Below, piece after piece: positions 44,599-55,095 of a stretch of 64,000 nucleotides of DNA. The stretch comes from Hylemonella sp. (GTDB lineage: Bacteria > Pseudomonadota > Gammaproteobacteria > Burkholderiales > Burkholderiaceae_C), in the NCBI GenBank assembly GCA_030695415.1, contig JAUYQZ010000026.1, positions 1 to 64,000 of the forward strand. Direction: 5' to 3'. Under the pieces are notes generated by a model that was not told the origin of the DNA, ran no database searches, and saw only the letters and a program-made list of their open reading frames with translations. The position numbers and the translations under genes were made by a program. Every line of letters starts with the position of its first letter. The stretch's first letter is position 1.

Positions 44599-46713
44599 AT
44601 GCTGAACCAACTCAGGGCCTTGCTGGAGCGAAGACTGGAGAAGTTGACTGGGGCGCCGTCTGCGGCCCAGGCGGGGGCGCGGCTGGAGGCGGCGTCCGAT
44701 GCGCTGCGCCGCCAAGGAAATGGTCATCTCGCCGCTGGCGAAATGGCACAGGCCGAGAGCTGTTTTCGGGAGGCATTGAAGGCGGACCCGAACGACGTCA
44801 GTTGCGTGGTCTGCCTGGGGTATGCGCTCAAGGAACAAGGGCGTTTTGACGAGGCTTATGCGGTGCTGCAACAGGCCAACGGCCTGGCCGTCGGCACCCC
44901 GCAAGCCTACGAGGCACACTATCTGCAGGGGGAGATCTCGAAGCAGCAGGGCGATACTCCCCGTGCCGTGATGCACTTGCAGGCGGCGCTTCGATCAAAG
45001 CCGGATTTCACGCCGGCTTGCAAGGACCTCCTGGAGATCCACCGGGCGCAAGCCGATGCAGCGGCTGCGCGGGAGGTGCTGAAGGACTGTGTGCGACGGC
45101 AACCCGAGTGTCTGGAGTATCGCCTGTGGGCAACGGAGCAATGCCTGAGCGATATTGACTACGCGGGCGTTGTTGAACACTTGACCGTCGCGATGCGACT
45201 CGGGGCGACGGCACCAGACTCCTATCTGACACTCGGGGCAGCTCTTTGCCGGTTGGGCAGGGTGGCCGAGGGTGAACAGAAGATGGATATCGGGGTGGCC
45301 CTCGACCCGACGCTTGCAGCCGCGAGACACTATGAACTTGGCTGCCAAGCGCTGAAAGCAGGCAGTACCCCATCGGGCCTTGAACACATGGCGCAAGTGC
45401 TGCAATTCGATCCCGAAAACCTGGCTGCCTATTCAGCGATTCTCATGACGATGAGTTCTGCGGAGGATCGGGACGACACTCGTTATCGGGCTGTTGTCGA
45501 GAGCTTCGCTGCAGCGGTTCGACGGCGAGTCGCACTTCAGCCGCTAACGAGATCAGCGCCTAGCGTCGAATTGAAGCAGCCCGGCGATCAAAGGCTACGC
45601 GTAGGGTTCGTGTCCGGTGACCTGCTGGAGCACCCGGTCACATTCTTCTTGCTGGATGTTCTGAGGGAGTTGGACCGGCAACGCGTTTATCTTGTTGCTT
45701 ATTCAAATAATGTGATCGACCACGCGATCACAGCATCCGTCAAATCTTCATTCGACGAGTGGCATGAAATCAATCGACTCACCGATGCCGCTGCGGCAGA
45801 CCTTGTTCGCTCCCATCGGATGGATGTCCTGATCGACCTGGGCGGGCATACCGGTGACAACCGTCTTTGTCTGTTTGGGTGGCGTCCCGCACCGGTGCAG
45901 GTCACCTGGCTGGGGTACTGGGCCAGCACAGGGCTGGACGCAATGGATTTCATCCTCACGGACAAAGTCAGCGTTCCCGAAGACAGCGCCGAATGGTTCA
46001 GCGAAAAGATCTACCGGCTGCCCCATACGCGACTTTGTATGAGCGTGCCGAAAACCTCAAGACACATTCCGTTGGTGTCGCCACCCTGCATGAACAGGGG
46101 CTATCTAACCTTCGGATCATTTCAACAAGTGGCCAAGATCAGGCCGCAAGTGCTCAAGGTCTGGGCTGCAGTCATGGGGGCTGTGCCAGATTCGCGTTTG
46201 CGGATCCAGACCCGGGGACTCGATGTCCCTGCTGTAACGGAAAAACTATCGCAGGAGATGGTTGCCGCAGGAATCGACCTGTCGCGAGTCCATCTGCTGG
46301 GGGCGGTCGACCTTGATTCGTATTTGGAGGCCCACAATCAAGTGGACATCCTCTTGGATACCTTTCCCTATCCCGGCGGTACGACGACCGCCTTTGCGCT
46401 CTGGATGGGTGTTCCTACCATCACCATGACCGGACGCACGATGATCTCGCGGCAGGGCATGACCATGCTTGCCTGCGTCGCCCTCGATGACTGGATTGCG
46501 CAGGATGAACGGGATTACGTGGCCATCGCGAAGCGCATGGATGCAGAGCGCGCCAGCTTGGAGCCCTTGAGGGCGGACCTGCGGGGGCGGGCACTGGCCT
46601 CACCGCTGTTCAATGCAAAACGTTTCGCCATCGATTTCCATCGAGCGCTGGAGGAGATGGTCGGGCCCTGCACGTCCGACGTGGCGGGGCGGGAACCCGC
46701 ACCGCCGGCCTGA
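44599..46713 (+). CDS. TPR / SPINDLY-type O-GlcNAc transferase-like glycosyltransferase (third paralogue)
   Basis: 704 residues. A TPR-rich N-terminus (about residues 40-290) precedes the Glyco_transf_41 domain that starts LRVGFVSGDLLEHPVTFFLLD with the active-site histidine, and includes FGSFQQVAKIRPQVLKVW with the conserved lysine and PYPGGTTTAFALWMGVPTIT. It is clearly related to the two OGT-like proteins at 20-25 kb but more diverged and unlinked, so it did not arise with their tandem duplication. The start at 44599 is preferred over a GTG at 44560 because the latter has no properly spaced ribosome site. Substrate unknown. Confidence 0.9.
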   Translation: MLNQLRALLERRLEKLTGAPSAAQAGARLEAASDALRRQGNGHLAAGEMAQAESCFREALKADPNDVSCVVCLGYALKEQGRFDEAYAVLQQANGLAVGTPQAYEAHYLQGEISKQQGDTPRAVMHLQAALRSKPDFTPACKDLLEIHRAQADAAAAREVLKDCVRRQPECLEYRLWATEQCLSDIDYAGVVEHLTVAMRLGATAPDSYLTLGAALCRLGRVAEGEQKMDIGVALDPTLAAARHYELGCQALKAGSTPSGLEHMAQVLQFDPENLAAYSAILMTMSSAEDRDDTRYRAVVESFAAAVRRRVALQPLTRSAPSVELKQPGDQRLRVGFVSGDLLEHPVTFFLLDVLRELDRQRVYLVAYSNNVIDHAITASVKSSFDEWHEINRLTDAAAADLVRSHRMDVLIDLGGHTGDNRLCLFGWRPAPVQVTWLGYWASTGLDAMDFILTDKVSVPEDSAEWFSEKIYRLPHTRLCMSVPKTSRHIPLVSPPCMNRGYLTFGSFQQVAKIRPQVLKVWAAVMGAVPDSRLRIQTRGLDVPAVTEKLSQEMVAAGIDLSRVHLLGAVDLDSYLEAHNQVDILLDTFPYPGGTTTAFALWMGVPTITMTGRTMISRQGMTMLACVALDDWIAQDERDYVAIAKRMDAERASLEPLRADLRGRALASPLFNAKRFAIDFHRALEEMVGPCTSDVAGREPAPPA

Positions 46714-46714
46714 C

Positions 46715-47275
46715 TCATTTCCAGCGCAGCGCCTCCACGTTCACTTGATGCCGGCTGTTGCCCAGCATGAGCACGCCTTCCTGGATGGTGGCCTGCAGCT
46801 GCATGCTGCGCTCGGCCATGGCGGCCAGTTCCTGGGAGGCTTCGGTGGGCACGCGCCAGACCTGAAGCTTGTCCAGCCGGGTGAGCTTGTTGCCAATGCC
46901 GCGCCACCAGACTTCGGCTGCATGGGCAAAACAGTAGACGACGACGGCATCCGACTTGCTGCAAGCCTTGGCCAGGGGCTTGTCCTCAGGCTGGCCCACT
47001 TCGATCCAGAGCCGGGTCTGACCCGTGTAGTCGCGCAGCCAGACATCGGGTTCGTCCGGGTCGGACAGGCCGGCACCAAAGGCCAGGGTGCCGTCGCCAC
47101 CGAGCTCGGTCTGCAGGCGGTGCGCCTGCAGGGCCAGCGCAACCAGCCGGATCATCATGCGCTCGTCGGTCTCGCTCGGGTGCCGCGCCAGTGTCAGCGC
47201 ATGATCGGCGTAATACCCATGGTCGATGTCGGCGATCTGCAGATTGGCCTTGAAGATGGTGGATTTGATGGCCAT
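46715..47275 (-). CDS. yaeQ: YaeQ family protein
   Basis: 186 residues with family hallmarks MAIKSTIFKANLQIADIDHG at the start, HPSETDERMMIRLVALALQA, then GLSDPDEPDVWLRDYTGQTRLWIEVGQPE and the C-terminal VYCFAHAAEVWW. YaeQ proteins have a nuclease-like fold but no established activity in bacteria; the E. coli protein was linked to suppression of rfaH loss. It lies downstream of purB and ends tail-to-tail 1 base from the third OGT gene. Confidence 0.93.
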   Translation of the reverse strand: MAIKSTIFKANLQIADIDHGYYADHALTLARHPSETDERMMIRLVALALQAHRLQTELGGDGTLAFGAGLSDPDEPDVWLRDYTGQTRLWIEVGQPEDKPLAKACSKSDAVVVYCFAHAAEVWWRGIGNKLTRLDKLQVWRVPTEASQELAAMAERSMQLQATIQEGVLMLGNSRHQVNVEALRWK

Positions 47276-47310
47276 AGGTGCAGTAGGAGTGAGGGGGAGT
47301 TGTCGAGAAA

Positions 47311-47375
47311 CGCCGCGGAACCGGCTTCGCCGGGCCGCTGGCGTTGTCCCCCTTGGGGGATGCGGCGTCAGCCGC
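47311..47375. repeat. Triple hairpin extragenic element (REP-like) between yaeQ and purB
   Basis: Three consecutive inverted repeats: CCGGC-TTC-GCCGG at 47321-47333 (extended by GCGG/CCGC), CCCCC/GGGGG around 47348-47359 and GCGGC-GTCA-GCCGC at 47362-47375. The compact chain of GC hairpins resembles repeated extragenic elements of betaproteobacteria and may stabilise or end the purB transcript. Only one copy was noticed in the window. Confidence 0.45.
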
Positions 47376-47383
47376 TCAGGGGA

Positions 47384-48826
<1,443 letters not shown>

Positions 48827-48827
48827 C

Positions 48828-48833
48828 TAGAAT
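48828..48833 (+). promoter_or_regulatory. Candidate -10 box (TAGAAT) of the GST gene
   Basis: GCTAGAATGCG lies 28 bases before the ATG. A nearly identical CCTAGAATCCG precedes the ferritin-like gene at 49551. No clear -35 hexamer. Confidence 0.35.
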
Positions 48834-48860
48834 GCGCCCCCTGGACTACCAAAAAGCCCC

Positions 48861-49475
48861 ATGAAACTGATCGGCTCCCATACCAGCCCCTACGTGCGCA
48901 AGGTGCGCGTCGTGATGGCCGAGAAAAAACTGGAATACACCTTCGTTCTGGAGGATGTGTGGTCTGAGCAGACCCGCATCGTGGATGCCAATCCGCTGGG
49001 CAAGGTCCCCTGTCTGATCATGGAGGGCGGCGAAGCCCTGTTTGATTCGCGCGTGATTGTCGAATACCTGGATACCCTGTCGCCGGTGGGCAAGCTGATC
49101 CCGCCGCTCGGCCGCGAGCGCGCCGAGGTCAAGACGTGGGAGGCCCTGGCCGATGGCGTCATGGACGCCGCCCTGTTGGCCCGCATGGAGGCCGTGTGGC
49201 CGCAGCGCACGGAAGCCCAGCGCAGCTCGGCCTGGATTGACCGCCAACTCGGCAAGATCGCAGCCAGTTTGGACGCCATGAGCCGCGGCCTGGGTGACAA
49301 GCCCTTTTGCGCCGGCACCCACTTCAGCCTGGCCGATGTCGCGGTCGGCTCGGCCCTGGCCTACCTGGATTTCCGTTTCCCCCAGGTCGGTTGGCGCGAA
49401 ATGCACCCCAGCCTGGTGCGCCTGCAGGACAAGCTCATGCAGCGCCCCAGCTTTGCGGATACCGTGCCGCGCTGA
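48861..49475 (+). CDS. Glutathione S-transferase family protein
   Basis: 204 residues. N-terminal thioredoxin-fold domain: MKLIGSHTSPYVRKVRVVM with the Ser that contacts glutathione, NPLGKVPCL with the cis-proline and the GEALFDSRVIVEYLD segment. The C-terminal helical domain contains FSLADVAVGSALAYLDFRF. Members conjugate or reduce with glutathione; the substrate cannot be inferred. It is divergent from purB and lies upstream of the ferritin-like gene. Confidence 0.95.
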   Translation: MKLIGSHTSPYVRKVRVVMAEKKLEYTFVLEDVWSEQTRIVDANPLGKVPCLIMEGGEALFDSRVIVEYLDTLSPVGKLIPPLGRERAEVKTWEALADGVMDAALLARMEAVWPQRTEAQRSSAWIDRQLGKIAASLDAMSRGLGDKPFCAGTHFSLADVAVGSALAYLDFRFPQVGWREMHPSLVRLQDKLMQRPSFADTVPR

Positions 49476-49550
49476 AGCCGCGCGGCGCCAAACCCCCGTC
49501 CGGCGTGCGGTCACACGTCAGCCTGTCAGGCATCTGTCATTGCGTCGTCC

Positions 49551-49556
49551 TAGAAT
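49551..49556 (+). promoter_or_regulatory. Candidate -10 box (TAGAAT) of the ferritin-like gene
   Basis: CCTAGAATCCGCG lies 23 bases before the ATG at 49579. No good -35 at 17 bases. Weak prediction. Confidence 0.3.
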
Positions 49557-49578
49557 CCGCGGACCGTGAAGGAACGCC

Positions 49579-50436
49579 ATGCTTTACCCTGAATTGTTCA
49601 AGCAGCTTGAAGCCGTGCGCTGGGACATGGAGAAGGACATCCCCTGGGACAAGTTCGATGCCTCGATGCTCAGCGACGAGCAGGCTCAGACCATCAAGAT
49701 GAACGCCATCACCGAGTGGGCGGCCCTGCCGGCCACCGAGATGTTCCTGCGTGACAACCGGGACGACAGCGATTTCTCGGCCTTCATGTCGATCTGGTTT
49801 TTCGAGGAGCAGAAGCACTCGCTGGTGCTGATGGAGTACCTGCGCCGCTTCCGGCCCGATCTGGTGCCGACCGAGCAGGAGTTGCACGACATCCGTTTCG
49901 AGTTCGATCCGGCCCCGGCACTGGAGACGCTGATGCTGCACTTTTGCGGCGAAATCCGTCTCAACCACTGGTACCGCCGCGCCGCTGAGTGGCACACCGA
50001 GCCGGTCATCAGGCACATCTACAACACGCTCAGCCAGGACGAGGCGCGCCACGGGGGTGCCTATCTGCGCTACATGAAACGTGCCATTGGACGCTTTGGC
50101 GCCGAGGCCAAGACCGCCTTTGCCAAGGTCGGCGTGCTCATGGCCAGCGCACGGCGCACCGCGCAGGCCCTGCACCCGACCAACCTGCATGTGAGCAAGG
50201 CCCTGTTCCCGAACGACACCATCCAGAGCCGCCTGCCTGATCCCGCGTGGCTGGAGCACTGGCTGGACAAGCAGATCAATTTCGACGCCGCCTGGGAGAG
50301 CCGGGTGGTTGAACGCATCCTGCACAACCTCAGCCTGCTGTTCGGACGCAGCTTCCAGTCGGTGCAGGATCTCAACCGCTTCCGCAAGGAGCAGATGGCG
50401 TCACTCGCCCCGCTGAGCGCTTCAGGCGCGGTCTGA
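49579..50436 (+). CDS. Ferritin-like diiron protein
   Basis: 285 residues. Diiron ligands typical of the ferritin-like superfamily are visible: E46, E76/E77 and H80 in FFEEQKH, E125 in HFCGEIRLNHW, and E155 and H158 in SQDEARHGG. The spacing of the two E-x-x-H motifs resembles acyl-ACP desaturases and related oxygenases more than ferritin cages, but the desaturase-specific remainder is not clear. It may be an oxidase or hydroxylase. The stop overlaps the convergent HD-GYP-like gene by 15 bases. Confidence 0.83.
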   Translation: MLYPELFKQLEAVRWDMEKDIPWDKFDASMLSDEQAQTIKMNAITEWAALPATEMFLRDNRDDSDFSAFMSIWFFEEQKHSLVLMEYLRRFRPDLVPTEQELHDIRFEFDPAPALETLMLHFCGEIRLNHWYRRAAEWHTEPVIRHIYNTLSQDEARHGGAYLRYMKRAIGRFGAEAKTAFAKVGVLMASARRTAQALHPTNLHVSKALFPNDTIQSRLPDPAWLEHWLDKQINFDAAWESRVVERILHNLSLLFGRSFQSVQDLNRFRKEQMASLAPLSASGAV

Positions 50437-51663
50437 GCCGGTCCCCGTCGTCAGCCCGAGCATGCGCTGCAGGTTGAGCTGGACCTTGACCTCGCGGTGC
50501 GGCACGCTGGCCACGATGCGGTAGTCCCGCAGGCCGGTGTCGCGTATCACCGGTTCGACCAAGGGCATGCCTTCCCTGTTGATCAGCACGGCCACCCTGG
50601 GTGTGGTGGTGTTGGCGCCACGCCGGATCACGACCGCCACCTCATCGGTGGCGAGCCGCACGAAGGAGCCGGGTGAATAGATGCCCACCGCCTTGATCAG
50701 CGCGGCGCCGGCCTCGTCGACCTGCCGGTTCTCATCGAAATAGCTGGCCTGCATGGCCGCAGCCGGCGAGGTCGGTGTGCGCGAGGCGCGTGGTGCCAGC
50801 CGTGCGCCGAACATGTCGGCGCGCTGGATCAGGCGCGCCATGCGCTGGCCCTCGGTCTTGGCTGCCAGCGGCCCGGGAGCCACGCTGTGATGATGGCGCA
50901 CGGCCTCCAGCCAGTCCGCATCGTTGACCCCGATCTTCTGCAGCATCGCCACCGAGCGCAGGGCGTGCTGGTCGATCAGCTGGCGCTGTTCCGGTGAAGG
51001 CGGCGCCAGCTGCTGGGCCAGCTTGTCCTGCAGATCGGTCATGCCCAGGTTCATGGTCAGTGCGGCCAGGCACATGACCTGCTCCTTCTCTGCGGGCCAA
51101 TTGAGTACCTCGCGCGCGGCCAGGCCGCACATCACGCTGACCAGCATGGCGTGGGTGGCGCTGTACATCCTGAGCTCGCTGGCCGAGAGGTGAAACAGCG
51201 CAAAAAGGACGCCGTCCGCGTTGCTGATGGAGTGCTGGCGCAGTTGCTTCTGGAGGAGGACCAGGCGCTGCAGGAACTGCGGCGAATCGCAGTCGCGCAG
51301 GATACGGTTGGCCTGCGCCTGGTAGTCCAGCCAGTCCGACGGGCCGTCCGCAGGGTCCGGTTCATTGCGGGCGGCGTCGACGTCGGCGCGCGATACCTGG
51401 ACGCCGGCAATCTGCCCCAGCGTCTTTTCCTTGCGCACCAGGTCGTGCAGCATGCCCACATAGGCGCGGTGATGGGCCTCGGAATCGGCGACATCGATGA
51501 AGAGCGAAACACCGCGACCGACCAGGCCCTGCAACTCGCTGCGCGAGGAGATCACGTAGCCCTTGCCGGCCAGCAGCGTGCCATCGGCATCCATCAGCGG
51601 AAAAGGCAGGGGTTCTCCGATCCGCAATGAATCAAGGCTGACGGAGACGAGTTTGGTCGACAT
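50422..51663 (-). CDS. Degenerate HD-GYP domain protein
   Basis: 413 residues. The N-terminal part (ELQGLVGRGVSLFIDV after LLAGKGYVI) is like the small domain found before HD-GYP modules. The helical core keeps outlines of HD-GYP (THAMLVSVMCGLA, QHALRSVAMLQKIG, VRHHHS, MARLIQRADMFGARL), but the HD dyad is replaced by MN in AALTMNLG and the DGxGYP loop is lost. It is thus unlikely to hydrolyse cyclic di-GMP and may act as a binding or scaffold protein. ATG 51663 gives MSTKLVSVSLDSLRIGEP. It is divergent from rfaE2. Confidence 0.75.
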   Translation of the reverse strand: MSTKLVSVSLDSLRIGEPLPFPLMDADGTLLAGKGYVISSRSELQGLVGRGVSLFIDVADSEAHHRAYVGMLHDLVRKEKTLGQIAGVQVSRADVDAARNEPDPADGPSDWLDYQAQANRILRDCDSPQFLQRLVLLQKQLRQHSISNADGVLFALFHLSASELRMYSATHAMLVSVMCGLAAREVLNWPAEKEQVMCLAALTMNLGMTDLQDKLAQQLAPPSPEQRQLIDQHALRSVAMLQKIGVNDADWLEAVRHHHSVAPGPLAAKTEGQRMARLIQRADMFGARLAPRASRTPTSPAAAMQASYFDENRQVDEAGAALIKAVGIYSPGSFVRLATDEVAVVIRRGANTTTPRVAVLINREGMPLVEPVIRDTGLRDYRIVASVPHREVKVQLNLQRMLGLTTGTGSDRA

Positions 51664-51777
51664 GAGTCGGGCAATTATGCCCTTGCAGATTGCGCGCAGG
51701 GGCTGGATTGAGGGGTAAAGCGCGGCTGTTTTCACGCTTTGACCGCGGGCATGGGCGGCGCTGCTAGGATGCGTGCC

Positions 51778-52284
51778 ATGACGCAAGCGCCCGCCTCGTT
51801 CCCCTTACCGGACTTTCTCGCCAAGCTCTGTGCGCGTGCCGAACTCGGCATACGGCTGGCGGCCCTGCCCCGTCCGCTGGTCTTCACCAACGGCGTGTTC
51901 GACGTCATGCACCGGGGACATGCCATCTATCTGGCACAGGCCCGTGCCCTGGGGGCCAGCCTGGTCGTGGCACTCAACACCGACGCGTCGGCGCGCCGCC
52001 TGGGCAAGGGGCCGGAGCGGCCCCTGAACAACGAGCAGGACCGCGCCGCGATGATGGCGGCCCTGGGCGCGGTCGATCTGGTGACCTGGTTCGACGAGGA
52101 CACGCCGCAGACGCTGATCGCGGAAATTCGACCCGACATCCTGGTCAAGGGCGGCGATTACGACATGCGCAAGCTGCCCGAGACGGCCTTGGTCGAATCC
52201 TGGGGTGGGCGGGCCCTGGCCCTGCCTTTTGTCGATGGCTATTCCACCACCGCGTTGGTGCGCAAGATCCGCAGTACGCCCTGA
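51778..52284 (+). CDS. rfaE2: D-glycero-beta-D-manno-heptose 1-phosphate adenylyltransferase
   Basis: 168 residues. Makes ADP-heptose precursor for LPS inner core from heptose 1-phosphate and ATP. The nucleotidyltransferase motif is FTNGVFDVMHRGHAIYL with HRGH, followed by VVALNTDASARRLGKGPERP, PDILVKGGDY and GYSTTALVRKIR. This is the stand-alone adenylyltransferase, without the N-terminal kinase of fused HldE. The ATG at 51778 gives MTQAPASFPLP. Convergent with glnE, 11 bases away. Confidence 0.94.
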   Translation: MTQAPASFPLPDFLAKLCARAELGIRLAALPRPLVFTNGVFDVMHRGHAIYLAQARALGASLVVALNTDASARRLGKGPERPLNNEQDRAAMMAALGAVDLVTWFDEDTPQTLIAEIRPDILVKGGDYDMRKLPETALVESWGGRALALPFVDGYSTTALVRKIRSTP

Positions 52285-52295
52285 TCCCGGGCCGC

Positions 52296-55067
52296 TCAGG
52301 AGGCGTCGAACACGGCCTTCCATAGCGCCAGCACCGCGGCGCGTTCGCCGGCCATGGTTTCGGTCGGGACCTGGGTGGGCTCTTCGTTGAGGCGCGCGCG
52401 GTGCTGCACGCGGCGCAGCTCGCGATAGGCGTCGGCGGCTGCACTGCCAACCCCGGTGGGCAGCAGGCCAGCCGCTTCAGCGGCGCGCAGCAGGGCGATG
52501 TTGCCGACATTGGCGACCAGTTCGGGGTGGCCCGCCGACTGTGACAGCACGAGGTACTGCACGGAGAACTCGGCATCCACCATGCCCCCCGGGCTGTGCT
52601 TGACGTCGAACTGCTCCCCGTGCACCGGATGCGCCTGGCGCACCTTCTCGCGCATGGCGACGATCTCCCCGCGCAGGGCCTGCGCGTCGCGCGGCGAGGC
52701 AATCACGGCCTGACGCACGGCATCGAAGCGCTGCCGCAAAGCGGCGCTGCCCAGCACGAAGCGCGCACGCGTCATCGCCTGGTGTTCCCAGGTCCAGGCG
52801 GTATTGCTGCCGCGCTGCTGCTGGTAGTTGGCATAGGCCTCAAAGGTGGTGACCAGCAGGCCGGAACTGCCGTTGGGACGCAACGCCGTGTCGATTTCGT
52901 AGAGGTCGCCCTCGCCGGTCTTGACGGTCAGCCAGTTGATCAGCTTGCGCACCAGCAGGGCGTAGACCTCGGGGGCATCCTCGTGCTCGTCCTCGTAGAC
53001 GAAGACGATGTCCAGGTCGCTGCCGTAGCCCAGTTCCTTGCCCCCCAGCTTGCCGTAGCCGATGACGGCGAACTGCGGTTCCTCGCGGTGTTTCTTCTTC
53101 AGGCGCGCCCAGCACCAGCGCGTGGTGATGCGCAGCACGGTGTCGGCCAGGGCGGAGAGGTCGTCAGCCACCTGCTCCACCGTCAGCACGCTTTCCACGT
53201 CACGCGCCAGGGTGCGAAACACTTCTGCGTGGTGGGCCCGGCGCAGCAGGTTGAGCAGTGACTCTTCATCGTCATCACCGGAGGCCTGCAAGGCCTTCTG
53301 GCGCGCGTCGAGTTCGGCCTCGAAGGCGGCCGGGTCGAAGCGCTCGTCCATCATGGTGCGGCTGGCCAGCTCGTCGATCACGCCCGGGTGTTGCAACAGG
53401 TAGCGTGCCGGCCACCGCGCCGCACCCAGCAGGCGCAGCAGGCGCTCGTGCACGGCAGGACGCTCGAGCAGCATGGCCAGGTAGCTTTCCCGGCGCAGCA
53501 GCGGCTCCATCCAGTCGACCAGCCGGCTGGCGGCCTCGTCGCTGCCTCGGCCTTCGCGCAGCCAGTCGCCCGTGCGCGCCACCAGGCGGATGAGGCGGGC
53601 GCGGGATTCCTCGCGCAGGGCCAGCACGCGCGGATGCGTGCGCCAGGTGCTGACCCGTTCGCGGAACAGCGGCGGCAATTGCTCGATCAGGCTGTCGAAG
53701 TCCGGGGTGGCGGGGCCGGAGGCGCCGTTCTTGCCATTGCCGTTGTTGCAGCCCTTGCACTCCTTCTGACCGGACCCGCCGAGCAGGATGTCGAACTCCT
53801 GGGCGACGACCTCGCGATGGGCGTCGAGCTGGGTCAGGAAGCGGCAGGCATCGGGGTAGCCCATGCTGCGCGCAATCCAGTCCAGGTCTTCATCGCGCGT
53901 TGGTAGCACATGGGTCTGCTGGTCATCCAGGTACTGGATGCGGTGCTCTACCCGACGCAGGAATTCGTAGGCCTGGGCCAGCGCCTCGGCGGTGGCCGCC
54001 GGCATGAGCCCGGCCTTGACCAGGCGTTGCAGGGCGTCGAGCGTGGGGCGGGTGCGCAACTCGGGGAACTGGCCGCCGCGTACCACTTGCAGCAGCTGGA
54101 CGGTGAACTCGATCTCGCGGATGCCACCGCGCGAAAGTTTGACATCGTTGCTGCGCTCCGGGTGGCCGGCACTGCGCTTGGCGGCATGCTCGCGGATCTG
54201 CCGGTGCAGCACGCGCAGCGAATCAAAAACGTTGTAGTCCAGATAGCGACGGAAGACGAAGGGCACGACGAGGTTGCGCAGCTGCATGACCGAGCCGTCC
54301 TGCAGCTGGCGCCGCGGCGCCACCGTGCGGCTCTTGAGCCAGGCAAAACGCTCCCACTCGCGTCCCTGTACCTGGAAGTACTCTTCGAGGGCGCTCAAGG
54401 AGACGGCCGGCGGACCCGAGTTGCCGTTCGGGCGCAGCGCCAGGTCGACGCGAAAGACGAAGCCGTGCTCGGTGGTGTCGCCCAGCAGGTTGTAGATGGC
54501 GCGTACCGCCTTGGCGAAGTATTCGTGGTTCGAAATGCGGCTGCGACCTTCGGCGTTGCCGGCGGTCTCGCCGTCCTGGTCGTAGATATAGATCAGGTCG
54601 ATATCGCTGGACACATTGAGTTCACGCGCGCCGAGCTTGCCCATGCCCAGCACCCAGAACAGGGCCCGTTTGCCCGCGGGTGTCAGCGGCATGCCGTGGG
54701 TCTCGTCCAGGGTCTGCATGACCTCGGTGCAGGCGATCTCAAGCGCGAACTCGGCCAGTTCGGTCATGCTGGCGGTGATGTCGCGCAGCGGGGCGTGCTG
54801 TTCGCAGTCAAGCACGACCAGACGCTCCATGACCAGCTGACGCAGTACGCGCAGGGCCGCCGCGCTATCGTGTCCGTTGCCGCGCAGGTGGGTGTAGAGC
54901 TGCTGCAGGGCCAGCGGGTCGGGGCGGCCTGGGGGCAGCTGCGTCAGCAGCGTGGCATGACGGCGCCTGATGCGCTGGACAAAGCGGGAGTGGTCGGCAC
55001 AGACCGGGGGCACTGCCGGCTCGGTGGCCGCGCCCGGCATCGGGCCGCATGCATCGTTGCGGGTCAT
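52296..55067 (-). CDS. glnE: Bifunctional glutamine synthetase adenylyltransferase/deadenylase
   Basis: 923 residues. Controls glutamine synthetase by adding or removing AMP in response to PII. Two nucleotidyltransferase domains are seen: ARELNVSSDIDLIYIYD in the N-terminal deadenylating half and GGKELGYGSDLDIVFVYED in the C-terminal adenylating half, joined by the helical linker. Residues about 428-450 carry an unusual Cys/Asn/Gly-rich insert (KECKGCNNGNGKNG) in the linker. The start at 55067 gives MTRNDACGP; an upstream frame to 55226 is antisense to yhdP. Divergent from yhdP with only 28 bases between starts. Confidence 0.97.
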   Translation of the reverse strand: MTRNDACGPMPGAATEPAVPPVCADHSRFVQRIRRRHATLLTQLPPGRPDPLALQQLYTHLRGNGHDSAAALRVLRQLVMERLVVLDCEQHAPLRDITASMTELAEFALEIACTEVMQTLDETHGMPLTPAGKRALFWVLGMGKLGARELNVSSDIDLIYIYDQDGETAGNAEGRSRISNHEYFAKAVRAIYNLLGDTTEHGFVFRVDLALRPNGNSGPPAVSLSALEEYFQVQGREWERFAWLKSRTVAPRRQLQDGSVMQLRNLVVPFVFRRYLDYNVFDSLRVLHRQIREHAAKRSAGHPERSNDVKLSRGGIREIEFTVQLLQVVRGGQFPELRTRPTLDALQRLVKAGLMPAATAEALAQAYEFLRRVEHRIQYLDDQQTHVLPTRDEDLDWIARSMGYPDACRFLTQLDAHREVVAQEFDILLGGSGQKECKGCNNGNGKNGASGPATPDFDSLIEQLPPLFRERVSTWRTHPRVLALREESRARLIRLVARTGDWLREGRGSDEAASRLVDWMEPLLRRESYLAMLLERPAVHERLLRLLGAARWPARYLLQHPGVIDELASRTMMDERFDPAAFEAELDARQKALQASGDDDEESLLNLLRRAHHAEVFRTLARDVESVLTVEQVADDLSALADTVLRITTRWCWARLKKKHREEPQFAVIGYGKLGGKELGYGSDLDIVFVYEDEHEDAPEVYALLVRKLINWLTVKTGEGDLYEIDTALRPNGSSGLLVTTFEAYANYQQQRGSNTAWTWEHQAMTRARFVLGSAALRQRFDAVRQAVIASPRDAQALRGEIVAMREKVRQAHPVHGEQFDVKHSPGGMVDAEFSVQYLVLSQSAGHPELVANVGNIALLRAAEAAGLLPTGVGSAAADAYRELRRVQHRARLNEEPTQVPTETMAGERAAVLALWKAVFDAS

Positions 55068-55095
55068 AATTCCTGTCGAGTTCTCGATCTGCAAA

